A stretch of DNA of 60,940 nt, taken from positions 1 to 60,940 of the forward strand of contig JAGATQ010000044.1 of the NCBI GenBank assembly GCA_017621205.1, in the 5' to 3' direction. The DNA is from Lachnospira sp. GTDB lineage: Bacteria; Bacillota; Clostridia; Lachnospirales; Lachnospiraceae. A program made the translations under genes and the position numbers. Shown here piece after piece: positions 45,841 through 54,511 of the stretch. The notes under the pieces were generated by a model. That model was given only the letters and a program-made list of their open reading frames with translations. It ran no database searches and had not been told where the DNA came from. How positions within the stretch are numbered: position 1 is the first letter of the stretch; the number at the start of each line of letters is the position of its first letter.

Positions 45841-47787
45841 ATGAGCAAAAAACCATTTTACATGACAACCGCAATTGCGTACGCATCGGGCAAGCCTCAT
45901 ATAGGCAACACCTATGAAATTGTCCTTGCAGACAGCATTGCACGTTTTAAAAGACAACAGGGCTTTGATGTATTTTTTCAGACTGGTACGGATGAGCACG
46001 GGCAGAAGGTAGAGCTGAAAGCAGCGGAACAGGGTGTTACCCCGAAGGAATTCGTGGATGATGTGGCAGGGAAGATTAAGGATATCTGGGATTTGATGGA
46101 TACCTCCTATGATAAGTTCATCCGCACCACCGACGATTACCATGAGAAGCAGGTACAGAAGATTTTTAAGAAGCTGTATGAGCAGGGGGATATCTACAAG
46201 GGACAATACGAGGGGATGTATTGTACTCCCTGTGAATCCTTTTTTACAGAGTCCCAGCTTGTGGATGGCAAATGCCCGGATTGTGGCAGAGAGGTAAAGC
46301 CTGCCAAGGAAGAGGCATATTTCTTAAAGCTGTCCAAGTATACGGACCGTCTGATTGAGCATATTAACAGTCATCCGGAGTTTATCCAGCCAGAGTCACG
46401 CAAAAACGAAATGATGAACAATTTCTTATTGCCGGGTCTTCAGGATTTGTGTGTTTCGCGTACCTCGTTTAAATGGGGAATTCCGGTTGATTTTGACAAC
46501 AAGCATGTAGTATATGTATGGCTGGATGCTTTAACAAACTATATTACGGGTATTGGGTTTGATATTGATGGCTGTAAGGATGCAAAGTTTGACAAATTTT
46601 GGCCGGCAGATTTGCATCTGATTGGTAAGGATATTTTACGCTTCCATACCATTTACTGGCCGATTATGCTGATGGCACTGGATTTGCCACTTCCGAAGCA
46701 GGTGTTTGGACATCCGTGGCTGTTGCAGGGTGATGGCAAGATGAGCAAATCCAAGGGCAATGTCCTCTATGCGGATGAGCTGGTAGATACCTTTGGTGTG
46801 GATGCAGTCCGTTACTTTGTACTGCATGAGATGCCATTTGAAAATGATGGTGTGATTAGCTGGGAGCTGATGATTGAGCGTGTGAATTCCGACCTTGCTA
46901 ATACCCTGGGTAATCTGGTCAACCGTACCATTTCCATGTCCAACAAATATTTTGGTGGTGTGGTAACCAACAAATGGGTAAAGGATACGATGGATGATGA
47001 TTTAATCAAGGTTGCAACCGGGACTGCGGGTAAGGTAATTAAGAAGATGGAGCGGCTTCGTGTGGCGGATGCGATTACCGAGATTTTTGCACTGTTTAAG
47101 CGTTGTAACAAATATATAGATGAAACCGCTCCATGGGTGCTGGCGAAGAACGATGCCGATATGGATAGGCTCAATACGGTGCTTTATAATCTGTGCGAAT
47201 GTATCAGTATTGGTGCAACCCTGCTTGCTCCGTTTATGCCAAGCACTTCGGAGAAGATTTTAAAGCAGCTAAACACAGAGCCTAGAAAATTCTACGATTT
47301 AGAGCGTTATGGCTTATATGCATCCGGCACTAAGGTGACAGATGCTCCGGAGATTTTATTTGCAAGGCTCGATGCAGATAAGGTGATGGCAGAGGTTGAG
47401 GCAAGAGCCGAGGCTGCCAGAAAGGAAGCAATCGGTCCGGTGATTGATATTGAGCCAAAGGCAGAGATTACCTTTGAGGATTTTGAGAAAATGCAGTTTC
47501 AGGTAGGCCGCATTATCGAGTGCGAGGAAGTGAAGAATTCCAAGAAGCTTCTATGCTCCAAGGTACAGATTGGTTCGGAGGAAAAACAGATTGTATCTGG
47601 TATCAAGTCCCAATACTCTGCGGAAGAGATGGTTGGCAAGGAGGTTATGGTGCTTGTAAATCTAAAGCCTGCCAAGCTTGCCGGGGTTCTCTCGGAGGGG
47701 ATGCTGCTTTGTGCAGAGAATGATAAGGGCGAGCTGTCGTTGATGGTTCCGGAAAAGAAGATGTTGCCGGGAGCAGAAATATGTTAG
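45841..47787 (+). CDS. metG: Methionyl-tRNA synthetase
   Basis: Charges initiator and elongator tRNA-Met. Class I signatures: PHIGNTYE near residue 18 and KMSKSKGN near 300. A zinc-binding insert has CTPCESFF and CPDCG. The C-terminal tRNA-binding OB-fold begins near 540 (DFEKMQFQVGRIIECEEVKNSKKLL). 648 residues, normal for the long form. ATG at 45841 has GAAGGAGG upstream; earlier in-frame starts are not supported. Confidence 0.97.
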   Translation: MSKKPFYMTTAIAYASGKPHIGNTYEIVLADSIARFKRQQGFDVFFQTGTDEHGQKVELKAAEQGVTPKEFVDDVAGKIKDIWDLMDTSYDKFIRTTDDYHEKQVQKIFKKLYEQGDIYKGQYEGMYCTPCESFFTESQLVDGKCPDCGREVKPAKEEAYFLKLSKYTDRLIEHINSHPEFIQPESRKNEMMNNFLLPGLQDLCVSRTSFKWGIPVDFDNKHVVYVWLDALTNYITGIGFDIDGCKDAKFDKFWPADLHLIGKDILRFHTIYWPIMLMALDLPLPKQVFGHPWLLQGDGKMSKSKGNVLYADELVDTFGVDAVRYFVLHEMPFENDGVISWELMIERVNSDLANTLGNLVNRTISMSNKYFGGVVTNKWVKDTMDDDLIKVATGTAGKVIKKMERLRVADAITEIFALFKRCNKYIDETAPWVLAKNDADMDRLNTVLYNLCECISIGATLLAPFMPSTSEKILKQLNTEPRKFYDLERYGLYASGTKVTDAPEILFARLDADKVMAEVEARAEAARKEAIGPVIDIEPKAEITFEDFEKMQFQVGRIIECEEVKNSKKLLCSKVQIGSEEKQIVSGIKSQYSAEEMVGKEVMVLVNLKPAKLAGVLSEGMLLCAENDKGELSLMVPEKKMLPGAEIC

Positions 47788-47893
47788 GGGTATTGCTTGT
47801 AAACGGGCAGATGCAATTACCTGCCTGTCGGACTGCTGTAATGCAATGCTGCCTATGAATACGGAAAATGGTTTAATGATATCACATTCTAAA

Positions 47894-47929
47894 AATAATC
47901 GGGACACCTTTTGTTCCCGGTTATTTTTA
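47894..47929 (+). terminator. Terminator after metG
   Basis: AATAATCGGGA and TCCCGGTTATT form the stem, followed by a T-rich tract. Confidence 0.75.
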
Positions 47930-47948
47930 TGCATTATTTTATTGGATG

Positions 47949-47982
47949 CTAGTACAACGAATATTAATTATTTGTTGTACTA
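47949..47982. repeat. Short palindrome CTAGTACAAC..GTTGTACTAG
   Basis: CTAGTACAACGAAT and ATTTGTTGTACTAG pair over 14 positions with one G-T pair around a short AT loop. No T-run follows. It contains ACAACGAA, which also occurs in the large palindrome family, but homology is unproven. Confidence 0.5.
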
Positions 47983-48094
47983 GTAAGGTTTTTAATTTTC
48001 GCATATAAAAAGCTGTAATTATCTGCTTGCTATTGTACTGTCATGTGCAGATTTTGAGTGTATTTGTAATAAAGTAAATAAATACATAGAAATA

Positions 48095-48123
48095 TTGTAT
48101 TTTAATGAATAAAATGGTAAAAT
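48095..48123 (+). promoter_or_regulatory. Candidate promoter of the small secreted protein gene
   Basis: TTGTAT (48095-48100), 17 bp, TAAAAT (48118-48123), about 48 bp before ATG. Confidence 0.5.
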
Positions 48124-48171
48124 ATATATGTTATTGTCTAAAACAGAGTGTAGAACAAGGAGGACAGAGCT

Positions 48172-48549
48172 ATGAAAAAATTAATCAAACTAGCAAGTGT
48201 AGTTATTGTATTGGGAATGATGGCGATTCCAACTCATGCGTTGTGGCTTAATGGGACGTATCGCTTTAATGAGATTGGAACAGATTATAACTTATTGTAT
48301 ACAACAGCGAATATTCCGGGTAAAGGATATACATTAGCTGCTAGGGCATCTCTGACTTCCGGGCAGATGGTGCGAGTGAATATCAAGGAAGAGGGGGCGA
48401 CTTCTGTGGGAAGTAAGGATTTTCCAATTTATGATAATACAGTCCCCTCGTTAATCATTAATGCAGGAAAAGGGAAGAAGTATTCCTTTTATGTGAGGTC
48501 GACAAGTGGTAAGGCTTCTGGTGCGGGGCATTTTAGGACAAATAAGTAA
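48172..48549 (+). CDS. Small secreted protein, possible bacteriocin-like or ABC-associated peptide
   Basis: 125 residues: signal peptide (MKKLIKLASVVIVLGMMAIP, cleavage after THA near 23), then a beta-rich 100-residue domain starting LWLNGTYRF and ending SGKASGAGHFRTNK, with no cysteines. ACAAGGAGG precedes ATG. A terminator separates it from the large permease and ATPase genes downstream, an order also seen for lactococcin-972-type bacteriocins and their ABC systems, although I see no convincing family match. It may instead be a sensed or stress-related protein. Confidence 0.6.
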   Translation: MKKLIKLASVVIVLGMMAIPTHALWLNGTYRFNEIGTDYNLLYTTANIPGKGYTLAARASLTSGQMVRVNIKEEGATSVGSKDFPIYDNTVPSLIINAGKGKKYSFYVRSTSGKASGAGHFRTNK

Positions 48550-48562
48550 ATGACAGGGTAAG

Positions 48563-48594
48563 GAAGCTTCTTGCTACTGTAAGAGGCTTCTTTT
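48563..48594 (+). terminator. Terminator between the secreted protein and the ABC permease
   Basis: GAAGCTTCTT and AAGAGGCTTC (one G-U pair) around an 8-nt loop, followed by TTTT. The short T-run suggests partial read-through into the ABC genes. Confidence 0.75.
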
Positions 48595-48608
48595 ATAGAT
48601 AGGAACAG

Positions 48609-51563
48609 GTGGCAGATATGGTAAAGCATGCAATGCAGTTCTGGCTGCATTATAGGAAACAGACGGTTCTTATTATGTCTGTGATTATTTTTAGCACAAT
48701 GATTATACTGAATGTCCTGCTCTTCCTCCGTGGCAATGATATGACAAACTATGAGAGAACGCTTGATGGAATGGGGGATTATAATTACTGTTTTCTTAAT
48801 ATGACGGCAAAGCAGTTGGAACAGTTGAAGGAAAGCGATTATTTTGAACAGGCAGAGGTCTTGTATGATGAGGGGCAAATCGGGCGTTCCGATAAAAAGC
48901 TGTTTCCGGTAGCAAGTGCGGGCAGTGATGCTTTGCAGATGTTTCACTACCGTTTACAGGAAGGACGTTATCCGAAAAAGGAGAATGAGATTGCATTGTT
49001 TGAGGATACCTGTAAGCAGTTGGGTGCTCCTCCTGTTATAGGGGAGGAGCTAAGGGTTTCCCTATATAATGGAGATACCAATAAAGGTGAACGAACCTAC
49101 CGCATAACCGGAATTTTGCGGGCAAATGACAGATACTGGTATTCGCAGGAGGGGGAGAATCCATATCCGTATGGTTTTGTCGGAGCGAGCAAAACGGATG
49201 TGATTCTGCTTGGAATGGCAAACAAGAGGCTCGATGTCAATGCGAATTTGGCTGAGAGCTGGCTTGGCAATAATGGATACCGCTATGAGCGGACCGATGG
49301 GAAGGACTTTACGGAAGCAGATTTAATGAAGGCTCATACGGTTACGCAGGAGGCAGTTCGGGAGGCGATGAAGGGATATCATATTAATGATTTTGAGACG
49401 GTTATTCTTATCCCACTTTTTTCCGTAATTATTATGATGCTGGCTCTTATTTCCCTGTTTTATTCGATTGTCACGGTTTTAAAGCACAGGAGGGATTCCT
49501 TATCCCTGTATTGTCTTCTGGGTATGACGAAGGGAACGGCAAGGTGGAGTGTTACAATCGAGCTTGTAGTGATTGCAATGCTTTCCTTAGCAATCGGCTT
49601 AGGTGTGGGGACGGGTTTATATGTCCTTGTTGTATATGTGCTGTCCCATGGGTTTCACTATGATATCGTTTCTGCTTTTGCGGCAAATAAAATCATCCGT
49701 CTTAGAACCCTGCCTCCGTATGGGATGGCAATCGCCTTTATATTGGGGAGTGTCCTGCTATCCTTGGTATGGGTGCTGGCAGACTGGAGAGATGTATCAC
49801 CATTAGAAGCGGTAAGAAGGGTTAAGGCATCGGGGAAGTCCTCGCACAGAAAGAGAAGGATGTCAGTATATGGCAAGGTCTTCGGCGTCGGGTTCAAGAG
49901 CCACCTGGCAAATGCTTCCATTCTCTTTCTGCTGCTTGCTACCGTTTATGGAGTTGCCCTGCTTATGAGCTATAAATGGGATATTGCGATAAGTGAATAT
50001 CAGGAAACACTGAAGGAGGCAGAGGCTGGTGATTATGATTATGTTGCCAAACGGGATTTTTCTATCGGAACATTTAGCTTCTGTTGCCTGAACCGGCGGG
50101 AGGCAGGCTTTACAAAGGAAGATATAAAGCTTTTGGAGGAAGCGGCAAAGGGTGGGGAAATCAAAAAAGCAATTAAGGTTCCGAGCATGAAGGTGATTGA
50201 ACCGGATGTCAGGCACAAACAGGTGCTTGGGACGTCGTTGCCGGAGTATTATCATGAGGTTATGGCAGGATATGAAGATATGTTTCGTCAGGGTGAGTAT
50301 ATTCTTGGGTATTCTGAAGACATACAGCAAAGCATGTATAATGTTCCTGTTGTTGGGGTAGATAGCGATGCATTGAGCTTGGAAGCGTTGAATGCAGAGC
50401 TGATAGATGGAAGCATACATGCCGATAAGCTGCAGTCCGGTGAGGAGGTGCTGCTCGTAGTAAAGGAGAAGGGAATGGATGCCGGATACCGTGTGGGAGA
50501 GCAGGTTGCCTTTACGGATAATTTGATAGACCCGAAGGATACTGCCTATAGTTATAATTTTTCAGAGGGTGGTGTTGTAGGGGGAGGAAGGGAATATTCT
50601 TATAATGTTATCAATCCCGAGGATGGTTCTATTGTGGACACAAAAAAGGGGGTAAGGCATGGTTACCGCAAGGATGCTGTTGCGACCATTGGAGGAATTA
50701 TCTATCTGAATAGTGATGGGGAAGGGAAAGCGAATTTCTATGAAAGTGAGACGATGCAGCCGGCAACAGAAGGGGTGACAGAAGAAGCCAAAATCCAATT
50801 TATTACTGGGGTTGAAGCCCTTCGTGAGTGGGAGATGCAGGCGGAAGTATATAACCATGTTGGAGTAAAGTTAAAAAACGCTGGAACTAATAAGGACTTT
50901 ATGGAGAAATGGTACCGGGTATATGGACGCTCTATGGATATGGAGGTTCAAAGTGTTGCCGGGACTAAGGCGGAAGCATGGCAGGAGAACATGAAGTACA
51001 GTGTGATTTTTCTTGTGTTTTGCGGTTTTTTGCTTCTGCTTGGATTTCTGTCCATTTACCAGTGCATCCAACTGCAAATCATCGAGAAGAAGGAGCAGCT
51101 TGGCATGCTTCGGCTGTTGGGAATGGAGAAATGGTATGCAGTCTGCTTGTATTTTAGCAGATATATAAAATATTTGCTGGGTGCGGCAGCAGTTTCGTGG
51201 CTTCCACTATTTTTAAACTGGCTTCACAAGCAGTATATCATTCATATATCATTAAAGCTGGTGGAAAAGTTTGATTTGACTAAGATAGATATGTCGACAG
51301 GGGATGCACAGATATTTGTATCCTTAGATAACTACAGTCCGGAGCATATCAGGAAATATTGTGATGTTATTGAGGGCGTGGATTACCGGAATTGGTTTTA
51401 TTATCTGGATGGCGGAATCTATGATTTTAGTGGTATTCCTGTGATTGCTATGTACATAGGTATTGTCCTTATATTTGGTATGCTTATTTTGTTTTTTGTA
51501 TATTGGCAGACGAGACATTTTGTTACGGATAATATTCTGGAGGATATGCATACGGAGGAGTAA
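48609..51563 (+). CDS. Large FtsX-type ABC transporter permease
   Basis: 984 residues. One membrane segment near 20-40, three near 265-395, one near 440-460, a long extracytoplasmic region (about 465-795), and further segments near 800-825, 845-870 and 950-970. The ALISLFYSIVTVLKHRRDSLSLYCLLGMT region and its C-terminal counterpart (KKEQLGMLRLLGMEKW) are typical FtsX/MacB-type permease halves. The GTG at 48609 opens the frame; ATG at 48618 is an alternative. It pairs with the ATPase at 51589. The substrate is unknown; cell-envelope stress or peptide resistance are usual roles. Confidence 0.85.
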   Translation: MADMVKHAMQFWLHYRKQTVLIMSVIIFSTMIILNVLLFLRGNDMTNYERTLDGMGDYNYCFLNMTAKQLEQLKESDYFEQAEVLYDEGQIGRSDKKLFPVASAGSDALQMFHYRLQEGRYPKKENEIALFEDTCKQLGAPPVIGEELRVSLYNGDTNKGERTYRITGILRANDRYWYSQEGENPYPYGFVGASKTDVILLGMANKRLDVNANLAESWLGNNGYRYERTDGKDFTEADLMKAHTVTQEAVREAMKGYHINDFETVILIPLFSVIIMMLALISLFYSIVTVLKHRRDSLSLYCLLGMTKGTARWSVTIELVVIAMLSLAIGLGVGTGLYVLVVYVLSHGFHYDIVSAFAANKIIRLRTLPPYGMAIAFILGSVLLSLVWVLADWRDVSPLEAVRRVKASGKSSHRKRRMSVYGKVFGVGFKSHLANASILFLLLATVYGVALLMSYKWDIAISEYQETLKEAEAGDYDYVAKRDFSIGTFSFCCLNRREAGFTKEDIKLLEEAAKGGEIKKAIKVPSMKVIEPDVRHKQVLGTSLPEYYHEVMAGYEDMFRQGEYILGYSEDIQQSMYNVPVVGVDSDALSLEALNAELIDGSIHADKLQSGEEVLLVVKEKGMDAGYRVGEQVAFTDNLIDPKDTAYSYNFSEGGVVGGGREYSYNVINPEDGSIVDTKKGVRHGYRKDAVATIGGIIYLNSDGEGKANFYESETMQPATEGVTEEAKIQFITGVEALREWEMQAEVYNHVGVKLKNAGTNKDFMEKWYRVYGRSMDMEVQSVAGTKAEAWQENMKYSVIFLVFCGFLLLLGFLSIYQCIQLQIIEKKEQLGMLRLLGMEKWYAVCLYFSRYIKYLLGAAAVSWLPLFLNWLHKQYIIHISLKLVEKFDLTKIDMSTGDAQIFVSLDNYSPEHIRKYCDVIEGVDYRNWFYYLDGGIYDFSGIPVIAMYIGIVLIFGMLILFFVYWQTRHFVTDNILEDMHTEE

Positions 51564-51588
51564 GCTGTTCATTAAAAGGGAGGAAGAA

Positions 51589-52251
51589 ATGTTATTACAG
51601 GCAGAGCATATTAGTAAGATATATGGGAGTGGCGAGAATCGTGTTGAGGCGTTGAAGGATGTAAGCCTTACGGTTGACAGGGGGGAAATGCTTGCAGTTA
51701 TGGGTAAGAGCGGAAGCGGAAAATCAACATTATTACATATTGTTGGAGGAGTGGATTCCCCGAACGAGGGCAGTGTTATCTTTGATGGTGAGCTTGTGAA
51801 TCCCTCGAATGAGAAAGCTTTAGCGGCATATCGGAGAAGGAAAGCTGGCTTTGTATTTCAGGATTTCAAGCTTTTGTTGGAGCTGACAGTATGGGACAAT
51901 CTTTTATTGCCGCTTACACTGGACCGCCGCAAGCCGGAGATGGAATATGCAGAACATATTTTATCACTGCTCGGACTCGAGGAGAAAAGAAATAAACATC
52001 CGGAGGAGCTATCCGGAGGGCAGAAGCAAAGAGTTGCAATAGGACGTGCTATCATTCATAATCCGGATATTATTTTATGTGATGAACCGACGGGTCAGCT
52101 GGATTCTGATACAGAAGGTGAAATTTTAGAAATATTTGATAAGCTGCATGAGCAGAAAAAAACCATTATCATAGTAACACATGATAATAAGGTAGCAAAT
52201 CGTTGTGAACGAACCATCACATTGTCTGATGGAAAGATATTGGAAAAGTAA
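51589..52251 (+). CDS. ABC transporter ATP-binding protein (MacB/LolD type)
   Basis: 220 residues; Walker A GKSGSGKSTLLHIVGG near 37, Q-loop FVFQDFKLL, signature LSGGQKQRVAIGRAI, Walker B IILCDEPTGQLD and the switch His in IVTHD. It is the energy partner of the upstream permease. ATG at 51589 is preceded by AAGGGAGGAAG; earlier in-frame starts lie inside the permease gene. It converges on the small gene at 52254 with 2 bp between them. Confidence 0.93.
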   Translation: MLLQAEHISKIYGSGENRVEALKDVSLTVDRGEMLAVMGKSGSGKSTLLHIVGGVDSPNEGSVIFDGELVNPSNEKALAAYRRRKAGFVFQDFKLLLELTVWDNLLLPLTLDRRKPEMEYAEHILSLLGLEEKRNKHPEELSGGQKQRVAIGRAIIHNPDIILCDEPTGQLDSDTEGEILEIFDKLHEQKKTIIIVTHDNKVANRCERTITLSDGKILEK

Positions 52252-52253
52252 CA

Positions 52254-52523
52254 CTATTCCTCTTCGATTACCTGCATTTCCAGATAGTCGAAGGGGATTT
52301 CTTCAATAAAGCTATCCTGATAAAAACGCACCTTATCATGTAATATAAATTCCTTCTTATTCTGTTCGAGCCAGATTGGTTTTCCCAAATCAAACTCGTC
52401 GCAGATTTCCTCCAGACAATAATACACTTTTCTTGTCCGGTTTAAGCTGTTATCTGTACATTCAATAACAGTATCCCTAAGCAGATGATTCTCTTTCCAT
52501 AGTTTTCCCCATATCCGAAACAT
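52254..52523 (-). CDS. Conserved-looking hypothetical protein (89 aa)
   Basis: A soluble acidic protein beginning MFRIWGKLWKENHLLRDTVI and containing KVYYCLEEICDEFDLGKPIWL. No signal peptide or membrane segment. AAGGAGG is placed 6 nt before ATG, so translation is likely. I do not recognise a named family. It converges with the ABC ATPase gene, and its upstream side faces the large palindromic repeat G. Confidence 0.65.
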   Translation of the reverse strand: MFRIWGKLWKENHLLRDTVIECTDNSLNRTRKVYYCLEEICDEFDLGKPIWLEQNKKEFILHDKVRFYQDSFIEEIPFDYLEMQVIEEE

Positions 52524-52573
52524 AGTAGACCTCCTTGTTGTATGTGGTTAGGTGATTACAAATATCATGTTCG

Positions 52574-52895
52574 TAATTATGTCTCTGGTATGAAAGGGGC
52601 TAGTAGTAGTTTTCATTTGCATAGAACAAAGGTATACTATAAATTTGTTCCGTTGTCCGGGAATAAGGATTTCTATGATATTCCCATAAAGCAGGTGTCT
52701 TTTGACGCAACCGATGCAGATTCGCCATCCGTGGCTCAGTTGCATCTTTTCGGGACGTCCTGTCCCGAAATTGCTGAAAGGTAAAGGGAATATCAAGAAA
52801 TACTAATTCCCTTCCAAAGTCACCAATTTATAGTATACCTTCGTCCTATGCTCCTAAAATTACAATAAGCCCCTTTTATACCAAAGACATAATTA
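52574..52895. repeat. Large palindromic element, copy G (older)
   Basis: Outer arms (TAATTATGTCTCTGGTAT and counterparts near 52868-52895) and inner arms AAGGTATACTATAAATTTG (52629-52647) / CCAATTTATAGTATACCTT (52823-52841) enclose a structured centre. The centre starts TTCCGTTGTCCGGG and ends CCCTTCCAAAG, like the small elements' apex, but holds an insert with three stems: GGGAAT..ATTCCC, GATGCA..TGCATC and TTTCGGGAC..GTCCCGAAA. Mismatches in the outer arms suggest age. Confidence 0.8.
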
Positions 52896-53062
52896 CTTAT
52901 TCTGATTATAGAATTATATGTACGAAGTTTGGTTAAATGGTTTCGCAATCACCTATGTATTGTAACGAAATAGAGCTCAGAAAACAACCCTGATATTTTG
53001 GTTTTAAGGTAATTGTTAGAAATACTTCGACTGCTGAATATGGTTTGCCTATAATCTTGAGG

Positions 53063-53300
53063 GGCATGGAAGGGGGACACACTATAACATTTGTGACTTT
53101 GGAAGGGAATTAGCATTTCTTGATATTCCCTTCCTGCAACCAGCAATTTCGGGACAAGGATGTCCCGAAAAGACACCATCGAGCCTGGATGGCGAGTTGG
53201 TGTCGGTTGCGGCAGCATATATTACCTTAATGGGAATATCATAGAAATACTTATTCCCGAACAACGGAACAAATGTTATAGTGTGTCCCCCTTCCATGCC
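53063..53300. repeat. Large palindromic element, copy H (reverse orientation)
   Basis: Perfect 32-bp arms (53063-53094 and 53269-53300). Read on the minus strand, the centre aligns with copy G. Stems differ but remain paired (GACACCA..TGGTGTC here, GATGCA..TGCATC in G), while loops such as TCGCCATCC and GGCTC are conserved. Copies G and H form an inverted pair about 170 bp apart. Confidence 0.88.
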
Positions 53301-53419
53301 ATACAATACAATACAACCCCCATACCATCAGTCTATAATAATTTGCACCCAACAAAAAAATGTGCTACTATAACCACAACTGTAAAATCATGGAAAACAT
53401 GAAAACAAGGAGCAGAGTA

Positions 53420-54487
53420 ATGAAAAAAATAAAATACTATCTTAATGATATATTTGTAGAAGGCATGACGGGTATGGCATCCGGATTGTTTGCGACGTTA
53501 ATAATGGGTACAATATTAGCACAGATTGGTGTTTTAATTGGAGGAGTGGTAGGAGAGTATATTAATCTTGCCGCTTCTGTAGCGAAGACCCTTACAGGAG
53601 CGGGAATTGGTGTTGGTATGGCATATCGTTTTAAGGAATCCGTGCTGACTACTGTAGCTGCAGGAATTTGTGGTATGACCGGAGCCTATGCCGGACAGAT
53701 GATTGCTGGAAGTTTTGTGGTAGATGGTCTGATTCATATATCTGGTCCCGGTGAGCCTCTGGGTGCTTTTATTGCCGCTTATGTTGGAATTAAGTGTGGA
53801 CACCTTGTGGCAGGGAAGACCAAGCTGGATATTATTATTACTCCCTTTGTTACTATTGTTCCCGGAGCGTTCATTGGCTTCCTTGTTGGACCGCCTATCT
53901 CTAGCTTTATGTCTGCATTAGGTGGTCTGATTATGTGGGCAACAGAACGTCAGCCGCTTCTGATGGGAATTGTTGTTTCAGTGCTAATGGGTATGATATT
54001 AACACTGCCAATCAGCTCGGCTGCTTTAGGTGTTATTTTGAATCTATCTGGCATCGCTGCTGGAGCTGCTACAGTTGGTTGTTGCTGTAATATGGTTGGC
54101 TTTGCCGTAGTAAGTTTTCGTGAGAACGGCTGGGGAGGTTTGTTTGCACAGGGTATCGGAACCTCGATGCTTCAGGTGCCAAACATTATGAGGAAACCCA
54201 TTATCTGGCTTCCGGCAATTATCTCTAGTGCGATATTAGGGCCTGTTTCCACGGTGATTCTTGGTATGACGAATAATGCCACCGGTTCCGGTATGGGTTC
54301 TGCTGGGTTGGTTGGACAGATTATGACTTATCAGACAATGGTATCAGAGGGATTTCATGGAATTATGGTTCTGATTGATATTATTGTCATGCACTTTATA
54401 GCTCCAGCTATTTTAGCATTTATAATATCAGAATTTATGCGAAAAAGAAAATGGATTAAAGAAGGCGACATGAAGCTGGATATATAG
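53420..54487 (+). CDS. PTS EIIC-like multi-pass membrane protein
   Basis: 355 residues, very hydrophobic and glycine-rich, with about ten membrane segments. Segments such as GLFATLIMGTILAQIG, ISGPGEPLGAFIAAYVG and GTSMLQVPNIMRKP match my memory of the PTS_EIIC_2 family, transporters with an EIIC-like fold but no attached EIIA/EIIB domains. No PTS partners are nearby, so phosphotransfer is unproven. ATG at 53420 has CAAGGAGC upstream. The next gene starts 24 bp later. Confidence 0.78.
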   Translation: MKKIKYYLNDIFVEGMTGMASGLFATLIMGTILAQIGVLIGGVVGEYINLAASVAKTLTGAGIGVGMAYRFKESVLTTVAAGICGMTGAYAGQMIAGSFVVDGLIHISGPGEPLGAFIAAYVGIKCGHLVAGKTKLDIIITPFVTIVPGAFIGFLVGPPISSFMSALGGLIMWATERQPLLMGIVVSVLMGMILTLPISSAALGVILNLSGIAAGAATVGCCCNMVGFAVVSFRENGWGGLFAQGIGTSMLQVPNIMRKPIIWLPAIISSAILGPVSTVILGMTNNATGSGMGSAGLVGQIMTYQTMVSEGFHGIMVLIDIIVMHFIAPAILAFIISEFMRKRKWIKEGDMKLDI

Positions 54488-54511
54488 CGATAACATGGAG
54501 GAGGCAATAGG

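Noticed and set aside
52542..52796. Two short overlapping open frames inside palindromic element G
   Set aside because: They follow the repeat. A similar peptide (FVPLxGNKxFYDIPIK) appears in element H only because the DNA repeats, start signals are poor, and stems covary at the expense of coding sense. Such strings may be annotated as proteins elsewhere but look spurious.
52949..53402. Open frames in and around element H
   Set aside because: They cross palindrome arms and change between copies; no ribosome binding sites fit.
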